Shown here: in pieces, positions 25,729 through 35,396 of the stretch
Numbering within the stretch: the stretch's first letter is position 1
Layout: the number at the start of each line of letters is the position of its first letter
Source of the DNA: a bacterium
Lineage (GTDB): Bacteria > Lernaellota > Lernaellaia > JACKCT01
Assembly: GCA_019912885.1 (NCBI GenBank)
Contig: JAIOHV010000184.1
Coordinates: 1-41,661, forward strand
Length of the DNA: 41,661 bases
Direction: 5' to 3'
Made by a program: the position numbers and the translations under genes
Notes under the pieces: generated by a model
The model's database searches: none
Told to the model about the DNA's origin: nothing
The model's input: the letters and a program-made list of their open reading frames with translations, nothing else

Positions 25729-27599
25729 CAATGCGCCGCGGCGACGGTCGTCGCGGGTTCGTCCACGTCGCGCGCGTCGGGCATGTCGCGCGTTTCGAAA
25801 TAGCGCTCGAGCACCGCCTTGACGACAGGCGCCGCGTACACGCCGCCGTGGCCGCTGTGCTCGGCGATGACCGACACCACAAGCTCCGGGTCTTCCGCCG
25901 GCGCGTAACCCACGAACCACGCGTGGTCGCGCGCCTCGTAAGGCAGAAGGCTCCAGTGCGTGCGCGCTTTCATGTTGCGGACCTGCGCGGTGCCGGTCTT
26001 TCCGGCGACGCGCACCTTTTTCATTTTCGCGCGTTTGCCCGTGCCGCCCCAGTCGTTGACGACGCCCGCGAGCGCGTCCTGCACCGCGCGGATATTGCGT
26101 TCCTTGAAGTTGAGCTGGCGCATGACGACGGGATCCTGCATCTGGAGCGGCTCGCCGTAGGGATCCTCGACGTAGTTCACGACGCGCGGAGCAAAGACGG
26201 TGCCGCCGTTGGCGATCGCGGCGTAGGCGACGGCCATTTGCAGCGGCGTCGTGAGCACGGAGCCCTGGCCGATGCCCGCGGACAGCGTGTCGCCGGGATA
26301 CCATTCGACATTGTGCACGCGCTTTTTCCACGCGCGCGTCGGGACGAGGCCGGTCTTTTCGCCGACGATGTCGATGCCCACGGGCACGCCGAGGCCCAGG
26401 CGATTGGCCATCTCCGCGATGGTGTCGATGCCGACCTGATACGCCATGCGATAAAAATACACGTCGCAGGAGTGGACGATGCCGTATTGCAGATTGACGA
26501 AGCCGTGGCCTTTTTCGTTGTGGCACCGGAATCGTCTCCCGCCGAACTTCCACCACCCCTGACAGTAGGCAACGTCCCAGGGCGTCATGACGCCGTTTTC
26601 GAGCGCCGCGAGCGCGGTGACGACCTTGAAGGTCGAGCCGGGCGGGTACATGCCGCGCAGGAACTTGTTGGCGAGCGGTTTTTTCGGATCATTGAGCAAC
26701 CCCTGCCACGTCTCGCGCGAGATGGGGCTCGAGAACAGATCCGGCGCGAATCCCGGTGTGGAGAGCGCGGCGCGCACCGCGCCGTTTCGCGGATCGATCG
26801 CAACGATCGCGCCGGCGCGGCCTTCCATCGCCTCGGCCGCGGCCTTCATGAGGTCGGCGTCGATGTTCAGCACGAGATCGCGCCCGGGCAGGCCCTTTTC
26901 GACCTCCAGTTCGCGGATCGCGGCACCGCGCGCGTTCACCTCCACGCGGTGCCGGCCGTACACGCCGGCCAGGTATTCCTCGTAGCCTTCCTCCACGCCC
27001 GTCTTGCCGACAAGGTCGCCGGGGCGATAGTCGGCGTAGCGCGGCAGGTCCAGGCGGTCCTGATCGATCTCGTCCGTGTAGCCAAGCACGTGGCCGGCGA
27101 CGACATCCGGCGGATAGACGCGCGTCGTCTCGACCTCGATATCGAGAGGATACTTCGGCCCGTAGGCCATCGCCTGCGTCTTGATGCGGGCGACCTCCGC
27201 GCGGTCGATGTCGGCCTTGATCTTGATCGGCTGGCGGTTGTGGCCGGTCTCAAGGCGTCGTCGCGCGACCTCGAAATCGACGCCGAGCTCCTCGCACATC
27301 GCCTGCAAAAACGGCACGCGCTCGTCCGCGGGCAGCATTTCGGGGTGATAGAAAACATTATAGCTCGGCCGGTTTTCGGCGAGGATGCGGTGGCGCCGGT
27401 CGTAGATGATGCCGCGCGCGGCGGGGATGCGGATCTCGCGGATCTGCTGGCGGACGGATTTCGCCTCGAGCGCGTCGCCCTGGATCACCTGCAGGTACCA
27501 TAGGCGCGAAAGCAGCACGACAAACCCGATGATGATCGCGATGAGAAACCCGGTCATCGGCCGGCTTGGGCTGTCCGCGAAATCGGTCGCTTCCCACAT
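25728..27599 (-). CDS. mrdA: Penicillin-binding protein 2 (elongasome transpeptidase)
   Basis: 623 residues from ATG 27599, five bases after the mreD stop. One N-terminal membrane segment (TGFLIAIIIGFVVLLSRLWYL), then the dimerisation domain (AARGIIYDRRHRILAENRPSYN), then the transpeptidase with all three active-site boxes: STFK in PGSTFKVVTALA (about residue 322), SCD in HSCDVYFYRMAY (about residue 375), KTG in VAGKTGTAQVRN (about residue 531). Cross-links peptidoglycan in the Rod complex and is activated by MreC. It shares TGATG with rodA. Confidence 0.96.
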   Translation of the reverse strand: MWEATDFADSPSRPMTGFLIAIIIGFVVLLSRLWYLQVIQGDALEAKSVRQQIREIRIPAARGIIYDRRHRILAENRPSYNVFYHPEMLPADERVPFLQAMCEELGVDFEVARRRLETGHNRQPIKIKADIDRAEVARIKTQAMAYGPKYPLDIEVETTRVYPPDVVAGHVLGYTDEIDQDRLDLPRYADYRPGDLVGKTGVEEGYEEYLAGVYGRHRVEVNARGAAIRELEVEKGLPGRDLVLNIDADLMKAAAEAMEGRAGAIVAIDPRNGAVRAALSTPGFAPDLFSSPISRETWQGLLNDPKKPLANKFLRGMYPPGSTFKVVTALAALENGVMTPWDVAYCQGWWKFGGRRFRCHNEKGHGFVNLQYGIVHSCDVYFYRMAYQVGIDTIAEMANRLGLGVPVGIDIVGEKTGLVPTRAWKKRVHNVEWYPGDTLSAGIGQGSVLTTPLQMAVAYAAIANGGTVFAPRVVNYVEDPYGEPLQMQDPVVMRQLNFKERNIRAVQDALAGVVNDWGGTGKRAKMKKVRVAGKTGTAQVRNMKARTHWSLLPYEARDHAWFVGYAPAEDPELVVSVIAEHSGHGGVYAAPVVKAVLERYFETRDMPDARDVDEPATTVAAAH

Positions 27600-27604
27600 G
27601 CGCG

Positions 27605-28123
27605 TTACCAGGGTTGCAGCGTCAGCGCGGGTTCGTGCCGGTCGCGGCTTGTCCGCTCGTCCAGGCCGGCGAGCAGGTGGAAAAGCGGAAGCCCCGCCGC
27701 GAGATTCAGCGCCGTCATCGTCAGGAACGCGGCGAAAAGACCGCCGGGCGCCTCGCCCCACTCGAAAAGCAGCACGAACGCGCGCCGGCCGAACACGAGC
27801 GCGGCGGACATCAGCACGATGGCGATCGTCTGATAGGGAATGCTGCGCAGGTAGAAATACTTTCCGCCTTCGGAAATCGCATAGGCCATGACGACGAGAA
27901 TCACCGCGTGCATGCCCGGCATGATGCCGCCAAGCGCGTCAAGCGCAAGCCCGAACAAAAACGCGAACACCAGCGCCCGGCCCGCGCGGCCGGAGATGGC
28001 GATAAACGTCACGGCGAGCGCGGCCAGCGCGGGCGCCGTTTCGGCGATCGGCCAGCGCACGCGCCAGAGGTTTTCCAGCACGAGAAGCACGACGCCGGCG
28101 ACGAGGAAGAGAAGCGCCTGCAT
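27605..28123 (-). CDS. mreD: MreD, inner-membrane component of the Rod complex
   Basis: 172 residues from ATG 28123. An in-frame TTG at 28156 would add an Arg-rich lead that looks unlikely. Hydrophobic throughout, with five or six membrane segments (QALLFLVAGVVLLVLENLW; ALVFAFLFGLALDALGG; HAVILVVMAYAISEGGKYFYL; AAFLTMTALNLAAGLPLFHLLAGL), as in MreD. Identification rests on this topology and its place between mreC and mrdA. Confidence 0.88.
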   Translation of the reverse strand: MQALLFLVAGVVLLVLENLWRVRWPIAETAPALAALAVTFIAISGRAGRALVFAFLFGLALDALGGIMPGMHAVILVVMAYAISEGGKYFYLRSIPYQTIAIVLMSAALVFGRRAFVLLFEWGEAPGGLFAAFLTMTALNLAAGLPLFHLLAGLDERTSRDRHEPALTLQPW

Positions 28124-28160
28124 CAGAGGCCGCCTGCGGTTCGCGCGACAGAACAACCGC

Positions 28161-29012
28161 TCATCGCACGGTCTCCGCGAGTTCCGGCGGCGGGGCGGGT
28201 ATGCCGGGCGCGATGAGGATTTCCTCGATGTCCGCGAAATTGACCGCGGGCGTGATCTCGACGTTCTGGAACATGTCGTTGGATTCGTTGTCGATCGACG
28301 TCACGGCGCCGATGACAAAGCCGGACGGGAAAACGCCGCCGACGCCGGAGCTGACGACCGAATCGCCGATTTCGACCGAGTCCGTCCGTTGCACGAATTC
28401 CATGACGCACGTCGCGGCGCCCCGGCCGCGCACGAGGCCCGACGCGCGGGTCGATTGCGCCACCGCGTCCACGACGGACGTTCCGTCAACGATCAGCAGG
28501 ATCTTCGCGGCGCGCGCCGTCGCCTCGGTGACGTGGCCGACAAGGCCGTTCGGCGTGTAGGCGATCATGTTGCGTTCGACGCCGTCGTTGCGGCCCTTGT
28601 TGACGATCGCGGTGCGAAATTCTTGCGAAACGTTGCGGGCGATGACCTTGGCGACGATCGCCTCCTTCGCCCGCTCCTCGCGGAACGCGACGAGGGTGCG
28701 CAGGCGGTCGTTCTCGCGCTCGGCCTCGCGCAGCCGGGCGACCTCGAGCGTCAGCTCCTCGACGCGGTCGCGCAGGAGCTTGTTTTCGCGGCCCGCGCCG
28801 AAGATGAAGACGTATTCCTCGAGATAATCGGCAACGCGCTCGATCGGCCAGGCGATCGCGGCGTGCACGGGGGTGTAGACGTCAAGGATGATGCGGCCAA
28901 TCTGGCCGGTGTCCTCGCCCTTGTCGAGCGAGGACGTGGCCAGGTGCAAGCCAAGCAGCACCAGCAGAACGGCCAGCAGAAAGGCCCGGTGTTGGGAAAG
29001 AAAACCCCGCAT
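28161..29012 (-). CDS. mreC: MreC, periplasmic scaffold of the Rod complex
   Basis: 283 residues, the size of short MreC proteins. One N-terminal membrane segment (FLLAVLLVLLGLHLATS), a coiled coil about residues 75-105 (RENKLLRDRVEELTLEVARL), then the beta-barrel tandem with RTAIVNKGRNDGVERNM, GLVGHVTEATARAAKILLIVD and DSVVSSGVGGVFPSGFVIG, all typical. It couples MreB filaments to PBP2 activation. The start is separated from mreB by 53 bases containing two hairpins. Confidence 0.94.
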   Translation of the reverse strand: MRGFLSQHRAFLLAVLLVLLGLHLATSSLDKGEDTGQIGRIILDVYTPVHAAIAWPIERVADYLEEYVFIFGAGRENKLLRDRVEELTLEVARLREAERENDRLRTLVAFREERAKEAIVAKVIARNVSQEFRTAIVNKGRNDGVERNMIAYTPNGLVGHVTEATARAAKILLIVDGTSVVDAVAQSTRASGLVRGRGAATCVMEFVQRTDSVEIGDSVVSSGVGGVFPSGFVIGAVTSIDNESNDMFQNVEITPAVNFADIEEILIAPGIPAPPPELAETVR

Positions 29013-29023
29013 CGCGTCCGTTT

Positions 29024-29062
29024 CGGGCGAATCGCCCGGGCGCGACGCCCAAGGCGTCGCGC
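29024..29062 (-). other. Two hairpins between mreB and mreC
   Basis: A 10-bp perfect stem (29040-29049 with 29053-29062, three-base loop) and a second GC-rich inverted repeat (29024-29030 with 29032-29038), both inside the 53-base intercistronic gap. No T-run follows, so they are not classical terminators. They may be mRNA-stability or attenuation structures setting the MreB:MreC ratio. Confidence 0.5.
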
Positions 29063-29065
29063 GCC

Positions 29066-30139
<1,074 letters not shown>

Positions 30140-30140
30140 T

Positions 30141-30169
30141 TATATACACGCCGGCCGGTGCGCTCGCAA
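30141..30169 (-). promoter_or_regulatory. Promoter of the mre operon
   Basis: Minus strand: TTGCGA (30164-30169), 17 bases, TATATA (30141-30146), about 31 bases of leader to ATG 30103. It lies downstream of the terminator of the previous gene, so the operon is an independent unit. Confidence 0.55.
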
Positions 30170-30198
30170 GGGGCCGGGGCTTGTCCTGGGGCCGCACG

Positions 30199-30231
30199 AA
30201 AAAAAACGGAGCCCCGTCGCCGGAGCCCCGT
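30199..30231 (-). terminator. Rho-independent terminator of the 30254-31135 lipoprotein gene
   Basis: On the minus strand an 11-bp stem (two G-T wobbles) closed by a GCGA tetraloop is followed by eight T. It sits 22 bases beyond the lipoprotein stop and upstream of the mre promoter. Confidence 0.85.
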
Positions 30232-30253
30232 CTTTTCTTTTCAGGCGTTGCTG

Positions 30254-31135
<882 letters not shown>

Positions 31136-31220
31136 GGAAATCTCCCATTCGGGGGGCGGTCGGCCGGGAAGAGTCTCCGGTCGACCGTCCAGGTTCAAGT
31201 TGAAAGGCGCCAAACCCTAT

Positions 31221-31251
31221 CACTTTTCGCGGCTTTCGTGCGAAAAAAGTG
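31221..31251. other. Inverted repeat between divergent genes
   Basis: CACTTTTCGC (31221-31230) pairs with GCGAAAAAAGTG (31240-31251) with two bulged A. It is placed between the divergent starts at 31135 and 31334, so it is more likely an operator or leader structure than a terminator. Confidence 0.3.
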
Positions 31252-31333
31252 AATCGAAGGTAAGGTACGCCTGCATGCCGATACTGTGGCGTTTTCAAAC
31301 CCGTTTCGATCGGCTAAAGAGAACGTAACCTTG

Positions 31334-31720
31334 ATGACAATCGACACCATCTTCCTGTCGCTCGTCGTGCGCGCCGCCGAGGCGACGGACACGGGCTTTT
31401 TCGCCAGGAACCTCGCGGGGCTCGAGGCGGCGTGGGCGGCGAAAAACGTCCTGGCGATCATGACCAATCCCTTCGTCCTTGCCGCGACGGCGCTGATGGT
31501 CGCGTTCGGGATGTGGGTGCGTTCGTCGAAGGTCATCACGCTGGCCCTGGCTTTTTGGGGATACGCGCTGAGCTACCACTACAGTTGGGGCACGCACACC
31601 GAATCGATCAGCACGCTCGGCGACTTCGAGTTCAACGAACTGGTACCGATCGTCGTTTTTACGTTCGGTTTCCTGGCGTCCTCGATCGCGATCATTTATT
31701 TCGTGTTTTACAAAGATTAG
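31334..31720 (+). CDS. Small membrane protein of unknown function
   Basis: 128 residues from ATG 31334 (MTIDTIFLSLVV). Three hydrophobic stretches: NPFVLAATALMVAFGMWV, ITLALAFWGYALSYHYSW and LVPIVVFTFGFLASSIAIIYF, so probably a three-helix inner-membrane protein ending in FYKD. No family is recognised. A run of 9-bp repeats and about 240 non-coding bases separate it from rimO, so it is probably transcribed alone. Confidence 0.65.
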   Translation: MTIDTIFLSLVVRAAEATDTGFFARNLAGLEAAWAAKNVLAIMTNPFVLAATALMVAFGMWVRSSKVITLALAFWGYALSYHYSWGTHTESISTLGDFEFNELVPIVVFTFGFLASSIAIIYFVFYKD

Positions 31721-31756
31721 CCGCCCGCGGACCTATTCCCGTTCCTGATCCGGTTT

Positions 31757-31796
31757 CAATGGACAAAATGGACAGGATGGGCCGAATGGACGCGTA
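31757..31796 (-). repeat. 9-bp tandem array (GTCCATC family, inverted)
   Basis: Plus-strand 9-mers CAATGGACA, AAATGGACA, GGATGGGCC, GAATGGACG are the reverse complement of the NNGTCCATC unit at 18398-18452. A related CCGTGTT-type degenerate array follows at about 31817-31858. Confidence 0.65.
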
Positions 31797-31880
31797 GGCA
31801 CGGCCGCGAATATTCGGCATCCGCCGTGTCCTCCGTGTTTTCATCGTGTTTTCCGTGTACCGCATAAAACAAACCCGGCC

Positions 31881-31909
31881 TTGCATACGCCGGCGGCATT
31901 TCCGATAAT
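31881..31909 (+). promoter_or_regulatory. Possible promoter of rimO
   Basis: TTGCAT (31881-31886), 17 bases, GATAAT (31904-31909). The leader then contains an 8-bp perfect hairpin (31924-31931 with 31939-31946) ending 11 bases before ATG 31958. Confidence 0.4.
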
Positions 31910-31957
31910 TCACGGCCTTTTTTCGCGGGCGATTTCCACGCCCGCGCGGGAACCATC

Positions 31958-33349
31958 ATGGCTATGGATATCGCCGACAACGGCAACCCGGCCGCGCCGG
32001 GGGCGCGCGGGAGCGTGCGCATCGTGGCGCTCGGGTGCGCGAAAAACCTTGTGGATACGGAACGCGTCGCCGGCAATTTCGCCCGCGAAGGGTGGCGGCT
32101 CGTGTCCGACGGTCCCGCGGACGCGGTCGTGGTGACGACTTGCGGCTTCATCGGCCCGTCGGCGCAGCAGTCCGTCGACACGCTGCTCGAGGAGATCGAA
32201 GCGAAAAAGCGCGGCGAGACGCGCATGGTCGTCGCGGCGGGCTGCCTGCCGGATCGCTACCGCGAGGAGCTCGTCGGCGAGATGGACGAGCTCGACCTGA
32301 TCGTCGGCGTGCGCGAGATGACCGGGCTGCCGCAAATGGTCCGCACGTGGTTCACGGACCGCACGCGGCGCTGGGAGTTCAGTTCGCGCGCGCTCAACGA
32401 GCCGGTCGCCGGAGAGCGCCTCATCGCGGGTCCGCCTTGGCGCTCGTACCTCAAGATTTCCGACGGGTGCGACAATGGCTGTACGTTCTGCGTCATCCCG
32501 CGCATCCGCGGCGCGCACCGTTCCGTGTCGATCGACGACCTGGTCGCCGAGGCGGACTATCTGGCCGAAAACGGTTCCGTGGAGTTGTCGCTCGTCGCGC
32601 AGGATCTGACCTCCTACGGGCTTGATATCTACGGCGAAAAGCGGCTGCCGGAGCTGTTGCGGCGCCTTGCGGCCGTGGACGGCATCCGCTGGATTCGCCT
32701 GCTCTACGCGCATCCCGCGCATCTGGACGACGCGATGATCGAGGCGATGGCGGAGATTCCGGCGGTCGTGCCGTACATCGACATCCCGTTTCAGCACATC
32801 AGCGATCCGATGCTGGCGACGATGAACCGGCACCTCGACCGCGCGGGGCACGAGCGTCTGCTGGCGAAGCTGCGCGTCGCGATGCCGGATATCGCGATCC
32901 GCACGACGTTCATCGTCGGCTCGCCGCGCGAAACCGAAGCGGATTTCGAGGAACTGATGGATTTCGTGCGGGAGCAGCGCTTCGACAACCTGGGCGTGTT
33001 TCCGTACAGCCGCGAGGAGAATACGCCGGCGTATCGCTTCGACGGGCAGGTGGACGAGGAAATCGCGAACGAGCGCATGGACCGGCTGATGACGCTGCAG
33101 CAGGGCATCTCGCGCGAAATCCTCGCGTCGCGGCGCGGCTTAACGCTGCCGGTGATTGTCGAGGAAGAGCTCGCCGCGACGGGCGACGACCGCTACACGC
33201 ACGTCGGGCGCACCATCGCCCAGGCGCCGGAGATCGACGGCGTGACGTATCTCCACGCGCCGGAGGGTACGGACATCCGCCTTGGCGATATTGTCCCGGC
33301 GAAGGTCGAGGACTCGACCGAATATGATCTGTTTGCCGCAATCGTTTGA
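31958..33349 (+). CDS. rimO: Ribosomal protein S12 methylthiotransferase RimO
   Basis: 463 residues. A radical-SAM enzyme that methylthiolates Asp of ribosomal protein S12. The N-terminal MTTase domain has its three cluster cysteines in ALGCAKN, VTTCGF and AAGCLPDRY. The radical-SAM motif is CDNGCTFCVIPRIRG (C171, C175, C178). The C-terminal TRAM domain ends KVEDSTEYDLFAAIV. The SYLKISDGCDN and GVFPYSREENTPAY segments are those of RimO rather than MiaB, so the identification is firm. Start ATG 31958; a second in-frame ATG lies at 31964. Confidence 0.95.
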   Translation: MAMDIADNGNPAAPGARGSVRIVALGCAKNLVDTERVAGNFAREGWRLVSDGPADAVVVTTCGFIGPSAQQSVDTLLEEIEAKKRGETRMVVAAGCLPDRYREELVGEMDELDLIVGVREMTGLPQMVRTWFTDRTRRWEFSSRALNEPVAGERLIAGPPWRSYLKISDGCDNGCTFCVIPRIRGAHRSVSIDDLVAEADYLAENGSVELSLVAQDLTSYGLDIYGEKRLPELLRRLAAVDGIRWIRLLYAHPAHLDDAMIEAMAEIPAVVPYIDIPFQHISDPMLATMNRHLDRAGHERLLAKLRVAMPDIAIRTTFIVGSPRETEADFEELMDFVREQRFDNLGVFPYSREENTPAYRFDGQVDEEIANERMDRLMTLQQGISREILASRRGLTLPVIVEEELAATGDDRYTHVGRTIAQAPEIDGVTYLHAPEGTDIRLGDIVPAKVEDSTEYDLFAAIV

Positions 33350-33377
33350 CCGAATTGCGAACGAAATCGCATACCGC

Positions 33378-33425
33378 CTCTTGCGACGGCATTCCCCATT
33401 CGCAATTCGCAATTCCACATTCCTC
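33378..33425 (+). repeat. 7-bp tandem array before tadA
   Basis: Heptamers CCATTCC, CCATTCG, CAATTCG, CAATTCC, ACATTCC in the gap between rimO and tadA. A similar array with CCATTCC units lies at 35345-35396. Confidence 0.65.
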
Positions 33426-33426
33426 C

Positions 33427-33455
33427 TTGACCCATCGGATGCCCGTTGCTAGAAA
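33427..33455 (+). promoter_or_regulatory. Promoter of tadA with very short leader
   Basis: TTGACC (33427-33432), 17 bases, TAGAAA (33450-33455), ten bases, ATG 33466. The predicted transcript begins only a few bases before the start codon. Confidence 0.45.
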
Positions 33456-33465
33456 TCCCCGCGCG

Positions 33466-33957
33466 ATGATGGCCGACGATACCGCGGCGCGCGATACGCG
33501 CATGATGCGCGCGGCGATCGAGGCCGCGAAGGCGTCGCTTGCGCTTGACGAGGTGCCGATCGGGTGCGTCATCGCGGCCGGCGACGAGGTTATCGCGACG
33601 GCGCATAACCGGCGCGAAACGGATCGCGATCCGCTGGCGCACGCCGAACTTTTGGCTATCCGCGAGGCGGCGAGGGCGACCGGCGCGTGGCGGCTGTCGG
33701 GGCTCACGCTGTATGTCACGCTCGAGCCGTGCGTGATGTGCGCCGGGGCGATCGTGCTCTCACGGATCGACCGCGTGGTGTACGGCGCGACGGACGCGAA
33801 GGCGGGTGCGGTGACGAGCTTGTATGATATTCTGGCCGATCCGCGGCTGAACCATCGCCCGGAGGTAACGGGCGGCGTGCTGGCCGAGGAGTGCGGCGAG
33901 TTGTTGACGGAATTTTTTCGCGCGAAACGCGACAGGACGTCGGAGCCGCGACCGTAA
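33466..33957 (+). CDS. tadA: tRNA adenosine(34) deaminase TadA
   Basis: 163 residues from ATG 33466 (33469 equally possible). The in-frame ATG at 33439 lies inside the promoter and adds only a non-conserved lead. Zinc site: HAE in DPLAHAELLAIREAA (H59, catalytic E61) and PCVMC in LEPCVMCAGAIVLSRI (C89, C92). VPIGCVIAAGDEVIATAHNRRE and GAVTSLYDIL are typical of TadA. It makes inosine at the wobble base of tRNA-Arg(ACG). Two tRNA genes follow immediately. Confidence 0.93.
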   Translation: MMADDTAARDTRMMRAAIEAAKASLALDEVPIGCVIAAGDEVIATAHNRRETDRDPLAHAELLAIREAARATGAWRLSGLTLYVTLEPCVMCAGAIVLSRIDRVVYGATDAKAGAVTSLYDILADPRLNHRPEVTGGVLAEECGELLTEFFRAKRDRTSEPRP

Positions 33958-34032
33958 GGGAGCGGGTGGCAACGCCCTGACTTGAAAATCGAACGGCGCA
34001 CGCGGCGCGCGCGCCCGCGAGCCGAAGACCAC

Positions 34033-34119
34033 GGAGAGATGGCAGAGTGGTCGATTGCGGCGGCCTCGAAAGCCGTTGTACGGTTTACCGTACCGGGGGT
34101 TCGAATCCCTCTCTCTCCG
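34033..34119 (+). tRNA. tRNA-Ser (anticodon CGA)
   Basis: 87 bases. Acceptor GGAGAGA pairs with TCTCTCC and a G discriminator follows. The anticodon loop CTCGAAA is closed by GCGGC/GCCGT. A long variable arm (TACGG...CCGTA) is typical of tRNA-Ser. The T-arm is GGGGGTTCGAATCCCTC. CCA is not encoded. A run of six T follows within two bases of the end. Confidence 0.93.
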
Positions 34120-34130
34120 ATTTTTTATTT

Positions 34131-34194
34131 GCCGAACTGGGGTTCGGCGCTCCCAGGAGAAACGAATGCCGAACTGGGGTTCGGCGTTCCCAGG
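34131..34194 (+). repeat. Two direct REP-like palindromes between the tRNA-Ser genes
   Basis: Copies at 34131-34157 and 34168-34194 differ at one base. Each has stem GCCGAAC-TGGG-GTTCGGC followed by GCKTCCCAGG. The same element forms the inverted pair at 24456-24523. No transposase of the REP-associated type is present in the window. Confidence 0.8.
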
Positions 34195-34207
34195 GATAAA
34201 CGTGTTT

Positions 34208-34297
34208 GGAGAGATGACCGAGCGGCCGAAGGTGCACGACTGGAAATCGTGTGTGCGGTGTTGAGCCGTACCGAGGGTTCGAATCCCTCTCTCTCCG
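34208..34297 (+). tRNA. tRNA-Ser (anticodon GGA)
   Basis: 90 bases. The acceptor is identical to that of the neighbouring tRNA-Ser (GGAGAGA/TCTCTCC, discriminator G). The anticodon loop CTGGAAA is closed by CACGA/TCGTG. The variable arm is long. The T-arm has GGTTCGAATCC. CCA is not encoded. Confidence 0.93.
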
Positions 34298-34320
34298 TTT
34301 CTGAACATCGCAGGAATAGA

Positions 34321-34360
34321 CCGGAAGGCTGAAAGGCTGAAAGTCCGAAAGGTCGTCGCA
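34321..34360 (+). repeat. 8-bp tandem array with GGTCGTCGCA end tag
   Basis: Units GGCTGAAA, GGCTGAAA, GTCCGAAA, then GGTCGTCGCA (34351-34360), starting about 25 bases after tRNA-Ser(GGA) in its sense direction. It faces the inverted copy at 34376-34424. Confidence 0.75.
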
Positions 34361-34375
34361 TAAATCCGCGGCTCC

Positions 34376-34424
34376 TTGCGATGACCTTCCAGCCTTTCAG
34401 ACTCCCCGTCTTTCAGCCTTTTTT
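34376..34424 (-). repeat. 8-bp tandem array with GGTCATCGCAA end tag
   Basis: On the minus strand, directly after the TAA of the 34425 gene: GGCTGAAA, GACGGGGA, GTCTGAAA, GGCTGGAA, GGTCATCGCAA (34376-34386). Sense orientation relative to that gene. Confidence 0.75.
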
Positions 34425-35216
34425 TTACGGCTTCGGCAGCTTCAGGTCGATGCGGCCTTCCTCGACCTTGAGATCCCAGAGGTAGCGGCCCTTGTTCGCC
34501 GTGAAGACGGCCGCCGTCGGGTCCGGGCGCGATATCGGTTGATCGGTCGAAACCGCACCCTTCGTGGTGACGGCGGCCGAAATCGCGATTTTCGTCTTGC
34601 GTTCGAGGGATAGCGAAACGTCGCCCTTGTCGAGCTTGATCAGCCCCATCCCCGCGGTGACGCCCGCAAGCGAAACCGTGACGCGTCCCTCGTCGCCGAC
34701 GATCTTCACCGGCTTTTGTTCGCCGCGATAATCCTCGAGCGCGACGGCGCCCTCATCGAGACGGATGTCCACGCCGCCCTCGTGCTGCGCCAGGGCAAGC
34801 GCGCCGCCGTCGATCTCGCCGCGCACGTCGCCCGTAAGGCCGCGCGCGGACAGGCGGCCGGAGTCGATGCGCAACTCGAGGGTCGCGTCCTTTGGCACGC
34901 GAATCTCCACGCGCACGTCCCACTTCGACGTGGAAAGATCGCGCACGGAAATCTTCGCGCCCTCCGCTGTTGGCGACAAGGATGCGGCCGGCTTGCCGCC
35001 CTTCGTCTCGCCGCGCTTACGCGCCAGCGAACGCACGCGCACCTCGGCCGCGTCGCCCGCGACCACTTCCACGTCGCCCGCGACGTCGATCGTCACCAAG
35101 GGGCGCGGACTGACGGCGATGGTGTCGGACTGGACCCAGGGGGTTTCGCTTGCGGATGCTAGCGAAACAGGAAACAGGAAACAGGAAATAGAAAATAGTG
35201 GAATCGCAAATCGCAA
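34425..35216 (-). CDS. Exported putative adhesin-like beta-repeat protein
   Basis: 263 residues if TTG 35216 is the start, giving a good signal MRFAIPLFSISCFLFPVSLASA. There is no ATG or clear Shine-Dalgarno nearby, so the start is uncertain. The mature protein resembles DUF4097-type putative adhesins: repeated short strands, each changing slightly (LVTIDVAGDVEVVAGDAAEVRV; WDVRVEIRVPKDATLELRID; LTGDVRGEIDGGALAL; GVDIRLDEGAVALEDYRGE; KGDVSLSLERKTKIAISA), i.e. a beta-solenoid. The signal-peptide region is written in a 7-bp tandem array, so the array may have replaced or created the original 5' end. mogA lies upstream on the same strand across another array. Confidence 0.65.
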   Translation of the reverse strand: MRFAIPLFSISCFLFPVSLASASETPWVQSDTIAVSPRPLVTIDVAGDVEVVAGDAAEVRVRSLARKRGETKGGKPAASLSPTAEGAKISVRDLSTSKWDVRVEIRVPKDATLELRIDSGRLSARGLTGDVRGEIDGGALALAQHEGGVDIRLDEGAVALEDYRGEQKPVKIVGDEGRVTVSLAGVTAGMGLIKLDKGDVSLSLERKTKIAISAAVTTKGAVSTDQPISRPDPTAAVFTANKGRYLWDLKVEEGRIDLKLPKP

Positions 35217-35263
35217 AAGAGGATGGAGTATAGAGGATAGAGGATTGAGTCCCAATGCGTTTG
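35161..35263 (+). repeat. 7-bp tandem array overlapping a signal-peptide coding region
   Basis: Strict heptamers in succession: GAAACAG x3, GAAATAG, AAAATAG, then AATCGCA x2, AAAGAGG, ATGGAGT, ATAGAGG x2, ATTGAGT. The left half lies inside the predicted export signal of the 34425 gene. Confidence 0.75.
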
Positions 35264-35344
35264 CGTGGGTTCGCCGTTGCTCATGGCGCGAAATCCGCGG
35301 CCCGTTTCGTCGTCGGCGCATTCGCGTCTCCGCGTGAAGACGCC

Positions 35345-35396
35345 GGTGTGTTCCATTCCCCATTCCAAATTTCCCATTCGACATTGTCATTTGTCC
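35345..35396 (+). repeat. 7-bp tandem array at the mogA 3' end
   Basis: Heptamers CCATTCC, CCATTCC, AAATTTC, CCATTCG, ACATTGT, CATTTGT. It reaches the mogA stop codon at 35387-35389. Related in sequence to the array before tadA. Confidence 0.6.

Noticed and set aside
33982-34332. 116-codon frame running through both tRNA-Ser genes
   Set aside because: It translates the two tRNAs and the REP-like repeats, a typical artefact of tRNA-Ser regions.
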